From Myxococcus fulvus (lineage in GTDB: Bacteria > Myxococcota > Myxococcia > Myxococcales > Myxococcaceae): DNA of 64,000 nt. This document shows, one piece after another, positions 49,023 through 58,006 of the stretch. The stretch lies in the NCBI RefSeq assembly GCF_900111765.1, contig NZ_FOIB01000012.1:310001-374000 (forward strand). Direction: 5' to 3'. The notes under the pieces were generated by a model. That model was given only the letters and a program-made list of their open reading frames with translations. It was not told the DNA's origin and searched no databases. Position numbers and translations under genes: made by a program. Position 1 is the stretch's first letter, and each line of letters opens with the position of its first letter.

Positions 49023-50807
49023 TCAGGCGGACTTCTTCTGCTCGGCGTCGTCCTGTTCGAAGAGGCGCTCCAGCTCCTTGCGGGCGCGCGCGGCGGCCTC
49101 CACCAGCTTCGCCTCGTCGCGGTGGAAGCGGGCCGTCTCGCGCAGGAGCTTCTCGTCGTGCTCTCTCAGGCGCTCCATGACGCGGTGGCTCTCGGAGAAG
49201 GTGAGGCCCATGGTCTGGAGGATGTCGCCGCCCAGCTCCATGCTGCCGGCGAAGGTCTCTCGCATGACGTGCTCGATGCCCAGGTCCAGCAGCTGGTAGG
49301 CGTGCACGCGGTTGCGGGCGCGGGCGAAGATGACCAGGTGGGGGAAGTGCTCCTTCACCGTCTTCGCGGTGCGCAGGGAGGCCTCCATGTCGTCGATGGC
49401 GAGCACGAAGACGCGGGCCTTGTCGGCGCGGGCGGCGCGCAGCAGGTCGAGCCGGGACGCGTCGCCGTAGAACACCTGGCTGCCGAAGCGCTTCATGAAG
49501 TCGATGTGCTCGGGGCTCGCGTCGATGGCGGTGAACCCGATGCGCTTGGCGCGCAGCAGCCGGCCCACCACCTGACCCACGCGGCCGAAGCCGGCGATGA
49601 TGACGGGGTGGTCCTCCTGGGGCGCCACGTCGAACTCGCGCGTCTGGGCCTTCTTCTGGAAGCGGGGGCGGACGTAGCGCTCGTAGGCCGCGTAGAGCAC
49701 GGGGGTGGTGGCCATGGACAGGCCCACGACGACGACGAGCAGGTCCGCCTCGTGGGCGCTCATGACGTGGAAGGACACGGCGAGCGCGAAGAGGACGAAG
49801 GCGAACTCGCCGCCCTGGGAGATGACGACGCCCAGGCTGAGCGACGGCTCGTTCTCCTTGAGGCTGAAGCGGCCCAGGCCGTAGAGCACGGCGCCCTTGA
49901 GGGCGACGAGTCCCAGCACGAGGGCGGTGACGAGCACGGGCTGCTCGACGATGAGGCGCAGGTTCACGCTCATGCCCACGGCGATGAAGAACAGGCCGAG
50001 CAGCAGGCCCTTGAAGGGCTCGATGTCGGCCTCCAGCTCGTGGCGGTACTCGGACTCGGACAGGAGCACGCCGGCGAGGAACGCGCCGAGCGCCATGGAC
50101 AGGCCCACGGCGTTGAGCAGGGCGGCGGTGCCCACGACGACGAGCAGCGCGGTGGCGGTGAACAGCTCCTGGCTGTGGAACGAGGCCACGGCGCGAAAGA
50201 GGGGGCGCAACAGGAAGCGGCCCGCGAGCACCACGCCCGTGAGCACGGCCACGACCTTGAGGCCGGTGAGCCAGCCGGGCTCGGGTGACGCGGTGCTCGT
50301 CTGGCCGAGCAGGGGCAGCAGCGCGAGCAGCGGGATGACGGCCAGGTCCTGGAACAGGAGGATGCCGAAGGCGAGGCGTCCGTAGCCGGTGGTGAGCTGG
50401 TTGCGCTCGGCGAGCAGCTGCAGGGCGAAGGCGGTGGAGGAGAGCGACAGGCCGAAGCCCGCGATGATGGACGCGCCGGGGGACAGGCCGAACAGCCAGC
50501 ACGCGCTGGCGAGCAGGGCGCCGGTGACGAGCACCTGCGCGCCGCCGATGCCGAAGACGGAGTGGCGCAGGCTCCACAGGCGGGAGGGTTGGAGCTCCAG
50601 GCCGATGACGAACAGCAGCAGCACCACGCCCAGCTCGGAGAAGTGGAGCACGTTCTGCACGTCGCCGATGAGCTTCGCGCCCGAGGGGCCGATGACGGCG
50701 CCCGCGACGAGGTAGCCCAGCACCGAGCCCAAGCCGAGCCGCTTGAACAGCGGGACGGACACCACCGCGGCCGCCAGGAACACCAGCGCCTGATGCAGGA
50801 AGGACAT
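49023..50807 (-). CDS. KefB/KefC-type cation/proton antiporter with NAD-binding domain
   Basis: The product has 594 residues from the ATG at 50807. About 12-13 membrane helices (residues 1-385) form the CPA2 exchanger fold, with the family features IGLELQPSRLW, FGLSLSSTAFALQLL and GGEFAFVLFALAV. A Rossmann TrkA-N domain (IIAGFGRVGQVVGRLL, about 415-530) binds NAD(H), then a charged helical tail. Kef systems export potassium with proton entry and are gated by glutathione adducts in some bacteria. No KefF/KefG partner is encoded nearby. The divergent neighbour is a sulfatase gene. Confidence 0.92.
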   Translation of the reverse strand: MSFLHQALVFLAAAVVSVPLFKRLGLGSVLGYLVAGAVIGPSGAKLIGDVQNVLHFSELGVVLLLFVIGLELQPSRLWSLRHSVFGIGGAQVLVTGALLASACWLFGLSPGASIIAGFGLSLSSTAFALQLLAERNQLTTGYGRLAFGILLFQDLAVIPLLALLPLLGQTSTASPEPGWLTGLKVVAVLTGVVLAGRFLLRPLFRAVASFHSQELFTATALLVVVGTAALLNAVGLSMALGAFLAGVLLSESEYRHELEADIEPFKGLLLGLFFIAVGMSVNLRLIVEQPVLVTALVLGLVALKGAVLYGLGRFSLKENEPSLSLGVVISQGGEFAFVLFALAVSFHVMSAHEADLLVVVVGLSMATTPVLYAAYERYVRPRFQKKAQTREFDVAPQEDHPVIIAGFGRVGQVVGRLLRAKRIGFTAIDASPEHIDFMKRFGSQVFYGDASRLDLLRAARADKARVFVLAIDDMEASLRTAKTVKEHFPHLVIFARARNRVHAYQLLDLGIEHVMRETFAGSMELGGDILQTMGLTFSESHRVMERLREHDEKLLRETARFHRDEAKLVEAAARARKELERLFEQDDAEQKKSA

Positions 50808-51134
50808 GGAGCCGCTTCCTGTCACGGACGCCTGGGACGAGCAATCACAGCCACGGCGGCGTCCCGATGATTCGAAGGCAAAGGATCGCCTCCGGGTCGG
50901 GGTGGACGTAAGGAGGCGGGCAGGCGAGAGCGGGGAGCCTCGGCTCCGCCGCGCCGCGAACCACTCCGGCAATGGACGGGGCGCATGGGTCGTTGTTGCC
51001 AATCGCTGGTTGGCGACCTCGTGGCCGGAGCCTCCCGCTTCGACCACCGCCCGCTCTCACGGGTGCCCATGTCATCGGGCCGATGCCCCGCGCGCCGCTG
51101 TCGGCCACCTTCCGGAGGTGCCTGGGAGGGCCGA
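50808..51134. other. Divergent region between antiporter and sulfatase genes
   Basis: 327 bases. The only structure seen is a perfect GGAGCC/GGCTCC hairpin (50934-50939 and 50942-50947). Promoters for both genes should lie here but no confident hexamers could be placed. The open frame continuous with the sulfatase to 50985 has no ribosome site. Confidence 0.45.
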
Positions 51135-53558
51135 ATGAGCAAGGACAAGCGTGGGAAGAAGAACGGCAACGGCGGGGACTCCACGACCGACGCCAAGACG
51201 ATGAAGACCTATCGGGAGGGCGAGCGGTTCCCCGGGCGCATCGGACGCACGTACGAGGAGTCCACGCCCGCCTTCCCCATGCCGCCCAAGGCTCCGAAGG
51301 ACGCACCCAACATCCTCTACGTCATCCTCGATGACGTCGGCTTCGGTTGGTGTGAGCCCTTCGGCGGCATGATTCGCACGCCGACGATGATGCGCCTGGC
51401 CGAGCAGGGCCTGCGCTACACGCACTTCACCACCACCGCGCTGTGCTCGCCCACGCGCTCCTGCCTCGTCACCGGCCGCAACCACCACTCCGTGGGCATG
51501 GCCAACATCACCGAGCTGGCCACGGGCTTCCCCGGCTACAACGGCCGCCAGCCGCAGGACAAGGCGGGCATCCCCGCGATGCTCCACCAGCACGGCTACA
51601 CCAGCTACTGCATCGGCAAGTGGCACAACACGCCGTCGGAGGAGACCACCATCGCGGGGCCGTATGACCGCTGGCCCACCGGCTCCGTCTTCGGCTTCGA
51701 CCGCTTCTACGGCTTCCTCGGCGGCGACTGCGACCAGTGGGAGCCGAAGCTCTTCCTGGACCGCGAGGCCGTGGACCCGCCGCGCACCCCTGACGAGGGC
51801 TACCACCTGTCCGAGGACCTGGTGGACCGCGCCATGAGCTGGATTTCGCAGCACCACTCGGCGGACCCGGACAAACCCTGGCTGACGTGGCTCGCGTTCG
51901 GGTGCGCGCATGCACCCCACCACGTCGCGCCCGAGTGGGCCGACAAGTACAAGGGCCAGTTCGACCTGGGGTGGGACGCCTACCGCGAGAAGGTGCTCGC
52001 CCGTCAGAAGGAGCTGGGCATCATCCCCGAGGAGGCCCGCCTCGCGCCCATGCTGGAGGGCGTGCAGAAGTGGGAGTCGCTGTCCGCCGACGAGCGGCGG
52101 CTGTTCGCGCGCATGGCGGAGCTCTACGCGGGCTTCATCGAACACGCCGACGCACAGCTCGGCCGCCTGATGGAGTTCCTCGAGCGCACAGGCCAGCTCG
52201 ACAACACGCTCGTGTTCGTCTGCATCGGCGACAACGGCTCGTCCGGCGAGGGGACCTTGTCGGGCCTGTTCAACGAGCAGTCCGTGGCCAACAACGTCCA
52301 GGAGACGGTGGCCCAGAACCTGGCGCGCATCGACCAGCTCGGTCAGCCCGGCTCCTACAATCACTACCCCGTGGGCTGGGCCATGGCGGGCAACACGCCC
52401 TTCCAGCTCTGCAAGCAGTACACGCACTTCGGCGGCGTGCGAAACCCGCTCATCGTCCACTGGCCCCGAGGCATCCAGGCCAAGGGAGAGCTGCGCACGC
52501 AGTACCACCACTGCATCGACATCGTGCCCACGATTCTCGAGGCCATCGGCATCGACGCGCCGCGCTTCATCAACTCCGTTCAGCAGGAGTCCGTCGAGGG
52601 CTTCCCGATGAACTACTCGTTCGATGACGCGAAGGCCCCGTCCAACCACGTCACCCAGTACTTCGAGATGCTGGGCAACCGCGGCCTGTACCACGACGGC
52701 TGGAAGGTCGTGACCTACCACGGCCGCAAGCCCTGGGAGAACAAGGCGAGGTGGGGCTTCGACGAGGACCACTGGGAACTCTACAACCTCGCCGAGGACC
52801 CGACCGAGTCGAACGATTTGATGAAGGGGCGGGACCGCGCGAACCTGGATGACCCCCTGGTGAAGAAGCTCATCGAGCTGGTGGGCCTGTGGTGGGCGGA
52901 GGCCGGCCGCTACCAGGTGCTGCCGCTGGATGACCGCTTCCAGATGCGCGCGCTGGGACGCGCGGGCCTCTACGCCGAGCGCTCGCGGATGACCTATTAC
53001 GAGGGCGCCGTCCGCATCCAGGAGTTCGCCGGGCCGGACACCAAGAACCGCTCCTGGGAGATGACCGCGGAGGTGGACGTCCCGGCGGGTGACGCCAGCG
53101 GACCCATCGTCGCGCTCGGCGGCTCGGCGGCGGGCTGGACGCTCTACCTCAAGGATGGCGTGCCGGTGTTCTGCTACAACTTCCCTGGCCCCCAATACAC
53201 ATACATCCGCGGCAAGGACGCCCTGAAGCCCGGCCGGCACCTGCTCCGCTACGAGTTCGAGAAGACCGGACCGGAGCCCTTCGGCGCGGGCGGCGTGGGG
53301 CGGCTCCATGTCGACGGCATGAAGGTCGCCGAGGCGCCCATTCCCAGGACCGTGTCCGTGGGCTACTCGATGGACGAGACCTTCGACGTGGGCTGGGACA
53401 AGGGCACCGCCGTGAGCCCCGAGTATCCCTCCAACGCCCGCTTCACCGGCCGCGTGCTGCGCGTGGACTTCGACCTCAAGCCGGATTTCCACCCGGACCA
53501 CGCGGACCCGGCGAAGAAGGCCGAGGCGAAGTTCCAGCACGAGTTGCTGCGCCAGTAG
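51135..53558 (+). CDS. Type I (formylglycine) arylsulfatase-like enzyme
   Basis: The product has 807 residues from the ATG at 51135, with GGGAGGG four bases upstream. Sulfatase core: Asp66-Asp67 (ILDDVGFGW) for calcium, Cys104 in CSPTRSCLVTGR as the formylglycine signature (C-x-P-x-R), IGKWHN, AFGCAHAPHH and GDNGSSGEG. The catalytic domain is followed by a beta-rich C-terminal region with a carbohydrate-binding look (SWEMTAEVDVPAGDASG, GAGGVGRLHVDG). There is no signal peptide, so it acts in the cytoplasm or is exported by another route. A sulfatase-maturating enzyme is not encoded in the window. Substrate unknown. Confidence 0.9.
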   Translation: MSKDKRGKKNGNGGDSTTDAKTMKTYREGERFPGRIGRTYEESTPAFPMPPKAPKDAPNILYVILDDVGFGWCEPFGGMIRTPTMMRLAEQGLRYTHFTTTALCSPTRSCLVTGRNHHSVGMANITELATGFPGYNGRQPQDKAGIPAMLHQHGYTSYCIGKWHNTPSEETTIAGPYDRWPTGSVFGFDRFYGFLGGDCDQWEPKLFLDREAVDPPRTPDEGYHLSEDLVDRAMSWISQHHSADPDKPWLTWLAFGCAHAPHHVAPEWADKYKGQFDLGWDAYREKVLARQKELGIIPEEARLAPMLEGVQKWESLSADERRLFARMAELYAGFIEHADAQLGRLMEFLERTGQLDNTLVFVCIGDNGSSGEGTLSGLFNEQSVANNVQETVAQNLARIDQLGQPGSYNHYPVGWAMAGNTPFQLCKQYTHFGGVRNPLIVHWPRGIQAKGELRTQYHHCIDIVPTILEAIGIDAPRFINSVQQESVEGFPMNYSFDDAKAPSNHVTQYFEMLGNRGLYHDGWKVVTYHGRKPWENKARWGFDEDHWELYNLAEDPTESNDLMKGRDRANLDDPLVKKLIELVGLWWAEAGRYQVLPLDDRFQMRALGRAGLYAERSRMTYYEGAVRIQEFAGPDTKNRSWEMTAEVDVPAGDASGPIVALGGSAAGWTLYLKDGVPVFCYNFPGPQYTYIRGKDALKPGRHLLRYEFEKTGPEPFGAGGVGRLHVDGMKVAEAPIPRTVSVGYSMDETFDVGWDKGTAVSPEYPSNARFTGRVLRVDFDLKPDFHPDHADPAKKAEAKFQHELLRQ

Positions 53559-53596
53559 CCCGTCACCCACGGCCTGCTCGGAGCGCGTGCTCTCCG

Positions 53597-53613
53597 GGCG
53601 GGCCCACCCCGCC
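53597..53613. terminator. Short hairpin between convergent genes
   Basis: GGCGGG (53597-53602) and CCCGCC (53608-53613) form a 6-bp stem with a 5-base loop at the join of two convergent genes (stops at 53558 and 53613). It touches the antiporter stop codon. Weak but well placed. Confidence 0.35.
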
Positions 53614-55097
53614 TACTCGTCCTCCTGCTGACCGAAGAGCAGGCGCAAGAGCGGCAGGTCCTCCGCGTGGCCGAAGACATACACGTGGTCACCGGGCTGG
53701 AACACCGTGTCGCCCTTGGGCGCGAGCAGCTCCTGCCCGCGCACCAGCAGCATCGCCGCCGAGCCCGGTGGGAAGGGCAGGTCCGCCAGCCGCTCGCCCG
53801 CCACCGCCGACGCCTTGTCGATGTAGAACGAGCTCAGCTCCCCCTTGAGCAGCTGCGTGGACGCGATCTCCAGCACCGCCTGCGGCGGCTCGGGCACGTT
53901 GGCCGCCAGCCCCAGCTTCTTCGTCACCCACGGCACCGTCGCCCCGGGGATGAGCCCGTTCACCACCACGATGAAGAACACGATGTTGAAGATGTCCCGC
54001 GAGCCCGGCGCGTTCGCCAGCACGGGGAACGTCGCCAGGATGATGGGCACCGCGCCCCTCAGCCCCACCCATCCCGTGTAGACCATCTCCCCGAAGGGGA
54101 ACCTGAACGGCAGCAGGCACAGGAACACCGCCAGCGGCCGCGCCAGGAAGGCGAGCACCAACCCCAACCCCAGCCCCTCCCACGCCACCTCCACCAGGTT
54201 TCTCGGATACACCAGCAACCCGAGTACCAGGAACATCAACACCTGCGACAGCCACGCCAGCGCGTCATGCACCCGCAGCAGGCCCGTGCGGTAGCGGATG
54301 GTCTCGTTGCCCAGCGCGATGCCCACGATGTACACGGCCAAAAAGCCGCTGCCGTGCAGCAGCGTGGGCAGGCCGAAGGACAACAGCGCCAGGGCCAGCG
54401 TCATCACCGGATACAGCCCCGCCACGCGCAGTCGCAGGCGCTTGAGCAGCATCCTCGCGCCCAACCCCATCGCGAGCCCCAGCCCCGCGCCCACCACCAT
54501 TTGCACCACCGCCTCCACCGCCAGGTCCCACCCCGGAGGCTTGCCGCTCGCCAGCGTGTGCGTCAGGCCCGTGGTGAGGATGACGGCCATCGGGTCGTTC
54601 AACCCCGACTCCAGCTCCAGCGTCGTGCCCACCCGCCGCTTCAGGTGCAGCCCGCTGCCGCGCAGCACGGAGAACACCGCCGCCGCGTCCGTGGACGACA
54701 CGATGGCGCCGAGCAGCAACGCCTGCGTCCACCCGAAGCCGAAGATGAAGTGCGCCGCCGCGCCCATCAGCGCCGCCGTCGCCACCACGCCCACCGTCGC
54801 CAGCACCGCCGCCGGCTTCAGCGCCGAGTGGATGGCGGCCAGTGGCGTGTTCAGCCCACCGTCGAACAGGATGAGCACCAGCGCCACCGTGCCCAGCCGG
54901 AACGCGAACCCGTAGTTGTCGAAGTCGATGCCGCCCGGGCCGTCCGAGCCCGCCGCCATGCCCACGCCCAGGAACAAGAGCGCCACGGGGATGCCGAAGC
55001 GGCCGGACGCCCGGCTGAACAACACGCTGAGCGCCAGCAACGCGCCGCAGACGGCGAGCAGGAACGCGGTGGGGAGCGGCTCCGTGGTGATGGGCAT
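53613..55097 (-). CDS. CvrA/NhaP2-type potassium/proton antiporter
   Basis: The product has 494 residues. About 12 membrane helices (residues 1-385) carry CPA1 features: ILFDGGLNTPL, GAIVSSTDAAAVFSVLRG and LESGLNDPMAVIL (the ND pair in the ion path). A C-terminal TrkA-C domain (about 410-490, SAMLLVRGQELLAPKGDTVFQPGDHVYVFG) is typical of the YcgO/CvrA subfamily, which exports potassium and helps at high osmolarity. It is 35 bases downstream of the kinase gene at 55133-56836 on the same strand, so the two may be co-transcribed. Confidence 0.92.
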   Translation of the reverse strand: MPITTEPLPTAFLLAVCGALLALSVLFSRASGRFGIPVALLFLGVGMAAGSDGPGGIDFDNYGFAFRLGTVALVLILFDGGLNTPLAAIHSALKPAAVLATVGVVATAALMGAAAHFIFGFGWTQALLLGAIVSSTDAAAVFSVLRGSGLHLKRRVGTTLELESGLNDPMAVILTTGLTHTLASGKPPGWDLAVEAVVQMVVGAGLGLAMGLGARMLLKRLRLRVAGLYPVMTLALALLSFGLPTLLHGSGFLAVYIVGIALGNETIRYRTGLLRVHDALAWLSQVLMFLVLGLLVYPRNLVEVAWEGLGLGLVLAFLARPLAVFLCLLPFRFPFGEMVYTGWVGLRGAVPIILATFPVLANAPGSRDIFNIVFFIVVVNGLIPGATVPWVTKKLGLAANVPEPPQAVLEIASTQLLKGELSSFYIDKASAVAGERLADLPFPPGSAAMLLVRGQELLAPKGDTVFQPGDHVYVFGHAEDLPLLRLLFGQQEDE

Positions 55098-55132
55098 GAC
55101 CGGGCGAGGACTCTAGCCGTCCCCGTCCCGTC

Positions 55133-56836
55133 TCATGCGTCCAGTCGCGTGCGCGACGCGCTGGAGTGCGGCGCGGTGGACACGCCCGTCAGCGGCAGCG
55201 TGAAGGAGAAGGTGCTGCCCTCTCCCTTCGTGCTGCGCGCCTGGATGTGTCCACCATGCGCCTCCACCAATCCCTTGGCGATGGCCAGGCCCAGCCCCGT
55301 GCCCCGGCTGGCCGCGTCGCGCGCCTGCCAGTACCGGTCGAAGATGTGCGGCAGCGCCTCCGGGTCGATGCCCGAGCCCGTGTCGCGCACGTGGATGCAC
55401 ACCTCGCCGCTACTGCGCACGGACACGCCCGTCTCCAAATCGCCACCCGGCGGGGTGAACTTCACCGCGTTGCCCAACAGGTTGCCCAGGACCTGGAGCA
55501 CCCGCGTGCGGTCGCACTTGGCGCGCACGTCGTCCTCGGTGGAGCGCGTGTGCAGGTGCAGCCCCTTGGCCTCGGCCAGCGGTCGGATGGCGTCCATCGC
55601 CTCCGTGACGAGCGCCGTCATCGAGTGCTCGCCCAGCTCCAGCGGCAGCCCGCCCGCCTCCAGCCGTCCCCAGTCCAGCAGGTCCGAGATGAGACGCGAC
55701 ATCCGGTCCGTCGCGTCCTGGATGCGCGTGGCCTGCTTGGCGACCATCTCCCCGCCCGGCCGCGCGCCCGGCCCGCGCAAGAGCAGCGCCGAGCCCAGCT
55801 GCACCACGCCCAGCGGATTCTTCAGGTCGTGCGACACCACCGCGAGCAAATCCTCGCGCGCCCGGGCCGCGCGGCGCGACTCGCCCACCAGCCGCGCGTT
55901 GTCGATGGCCAGGCTCGCGCGAAGGCACAGGTCCTCCGCCAGCGCCAGGTCATCCGGCCCGTACCGCCGGCCCGAGCCCGAGGCCACGAAGGTCACCGCG
56001 CCCAGCGTGTTCCCCCGCGCGCGCAGCGGGATGATCATGTACGAGCGCGCCTGCAGCGTGCGCAGGAGCGCCGGGTGCGCGGGCTCGGCCGCCGCCGCGC
56101 GCAGGAGCGAGTCCGTCACCGCCGGCACCAGCTCCGGCTCCCCGGTGCGCAAGACGCGCAAGAGCCCCACGGGGGCGTCGTCGCGCCGCTCCATGCGCTG
56201 GGGCAGCGCCGCCGCGCGCTCCTGCTGCGTCGGGTCCAGGCACGCCACCGCGACCCGCGACACCCAGTTGCCCTGCTCCAGCGCGTCCACCAGACACCAG
56301 TCCGCCAGGTCCGGCACCGCCAGGTGCGCCAGCAGCGTGTACATGCCGTGAGGGTCGGGCGGGTGGGTGAACAGCGTCGTCATCGCCTGGTAGAGGAACG
56401 AGCGTCGCCGCTCGGCCTGCTCCACCTCCGCGCGCGCCAGCTGCTCCAGCTCCAGCGCGCGCGAGTACACCGCCTCCGCCTCCGTCAGCGGCCGCGCCGT
56501 CACCAGCACCAGGCCCTGCTCGCTGTCGGACGCGGGCAGCGGGGTGAGCACCAGCGCGTGCCGCCGCAGGCCCGAGTCCATGGGCCAGGGCAGCTCCACC
56601 GTGACGCTGTCCCCCAGCGACGAGGCCCGCGCCCGCGCGGACTCCAGCCTCGCGGCGTCCTCGAGCGGCAGGCCCAGCTCGCTCCAGCTCCGTCCCACCA
56701 GCCCCTCGGGCCCTTGTCCGAACGCCCGCGCACCGGAGGCGCTCGTCGCCATGAGTCGCCCCGCCGCGTCCAGGACGTAGGCCGGGTCGGGGAGCGCCAT
56801 GAAGGCGCACACGAAGGAAGGCAGGGATGTACTCAT
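55133..56836 (-). CDS. PAS-GAF sensor histidine kinase
   Basis: The product has 567 residues from the ATG at 56836; a GTG at 56872 would add 12. PAS-like domain (about 10-130), coil (130-165), GAF domain (about 165-315: PDLADWCLVDALE ... AIDNARLVGE), HisKA with H-box VVSHDLKNPLGVVQ (His near 334), HATPase with NLLGNAVKF, DTGSGIDPE and GTGLGLAIAKGLVEAHGGHI. Soluble. It lies directly upstream of an antiporter gene, and control of cation flux is a possible output, but no regulator is adjacent. Confidence 0.88.
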   Translation of the reverse strand: MSTSLPSFVCAFMALPDPAYVLDAAGRLMATSASGARAFGQGPEGLVGRSWSELGLPLEDAARLESARARASSLGDSVTVELPWPMDSGLRRHALVLTPLPASDSEQGLVLVTARPLTEAEAVYSRALELEQLARAEVEQAERRRSFLYQAMTTLFTHPPDPHGMYTLLAHLAVPDLADWCLVDALEQGNWVSRVAVACLDPTQQERAAALPQRMERRDDAPVGLLRVLRTGEPELVPAVTDSLLRAAAAEPAHPALLRTLQARSYMIIPLRARGNTLGAVTFVASGSGRRYGPDDLALAEDLCLRASLAIDNARLVGESRRAARAREDLLAVVSHDLKNPLGVVQLGSALLLRGPGARPGGEMVAKQATRIQDATDRMSRLISDLLDWGRLEAGGLPLELGEHSMTALVTEAMDAIRPLAEAKGLHLHTRSTEDDVRAKCDRTRVLQVLGNLLGNAVKFTPPGGDLETGVSVRSSGEVCIHVRDTGSGIDPEALPHIFDRYWQARDAASRGTGLGLAIAKGLVEAHGGHIQARSTKGEGSTFSFTLPLTGVSTAPHSSASRTRLDA

Positions 56837-56941
56837 CGGAACAAAGGATGGGGCCTGACGGGATATTGACACCCCGCGACGCGAAGACCATTCCTCCGTC
56901 TTCAGTCAGGCTCCAAGTTTCAAGAAGCGGATACTTATGGC

Positions 56942-58006
56942 TCACCCCGACTGTGAGCCTGCCCGGACGGCGAGCGTCAGTCGGGCGGGCAGGGAGGCCA
57001 GGGCGACGACCTCGTCCGCCAGCCCCGCCCCCACCACCACGCCCGGCATGCCGAAGACGACGGAGGACTCCTCGTCCTGCGCCAGCACCCGGCCCCCCAC
57101 CTCACGCAGCTCGCGGATGCCCTCCAGGCCGTCCTGTCCCATGCCCGTCAGCACCACCGCGAGCGCCTCCGCGCCATGCGCCCTGGCCACCGAGCGGAAC
57201 AGCCACGTCGCCGAGGGGCGGAAGCCGTTGACGGGCGCCGCCTTGGACACCTGCGCGCGGCCGTCCTGGACGCCGAGGTGTCGGTCGTCCGGCGCCAGAT
57301 AGACGTGGCCGGGCAGCAGCAGCTCTCCCTCCTCCGCCACCCGCACGGGCAGCGGCCCCGCCGTGGCCAGCCAGGACGCCAGGCCCTGGCCGAAGCCGAG
57401 CGCGATGTGCTGCACCACCAGCACGGGCGCGGGGAAGTCCGCGGGCAGCTCCGACAGCAGCCGGAACAGCGCGGCCGGTCCGCCCGTCGACGCCGCCAGC
57501 GCCACCACCGCCGTGTGCGGCGGCTGCATGCGGGGCGCGGGCGTGGCGAGGGGCAGGGGCACGGGCGTCGTGCCCCGGTCCGGCCAGCGGCGCACCACCT
57601 TCACCTCCGCCATGGCCTTCAAGGTGTCGCGCAGTCGACGGCTCTCCGCGTCGAAGTCCGGGGACTCGGGGCCCAGGGGCTTCTGGAGCACCGCGAGCGC
57701 GCCGGCGCGCAGCGCGGCCATGGACGTCTGGATGTCGCGCTCCACCAGCGTGGACACGACGACGACGGGGGTGGGCACCTCCGTCATGATTCGGCGCGTG
57801 GCCTCCAGGCCGTCCATGCGCGGCATCTGGATGTCCATCGTCACCAGGTGGGGCCGCAGCCGCTGGGCCAGCTCCACCGCCTCCACGCCGTCCTTCGCCT
57901 CGCCCACCACGCTCAGCGCGGGGTCGGCGCGCAGAATCTCCACCAGCAGCCGGCGGGCGGTGGGCGAGTCCTCGGCCACCACGATGCGCAACGGTTCAGT
58001 CCTCAT
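56942..58006 (-). CDS. cheB: CheB-type methylesterase of the second chemosensory operon
   Basis: The product has 354 residues. The ATG at 58006 overlaps the cheA hybrid stop by four bases. Receiver with AEDS and acceptor Asp58 (LVTMDIQMPRMDG). Esterase domain with Ser173 (AASTGGP), His200 (VVQHIALGFGQ) and Asp292 (LTGMGQDGLEG). Last gene of the operon. No dedicated CheY gene is present; the receiver on CheA may take that role. Confidence 0.92.
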   Translation of the reverse strand: MRTEPLRIVVAEDSPTARRLLVEILRADPALSVVGEAKDGVEAVELAQRLRPHLVTMDIQMPRMDGLEATRRIMTEVPTPVVVVSTLVERDIQTSMAALRAGALAVLQKPLGPESPDFDAESRRLRDTLKAMAEVKVVRRWPDRGTTPVPLPLATPAPRMQPPHTAVVALAASTGGPAALFRLLSELPADFPAPVLVVQHIALGFGQGLASWLATAGPLPVRVAEEGELLLPGHVYLAPDDRHLGVQDGRAQVSKAAPVNGFRPSATWLFRSVARAHGAEALAVVLTGMGQDGLEGIRELREVGGRVLAQDEESSVVFGMPGVVVGAGLADEVVALASLPARLTLAVRAGSQSG

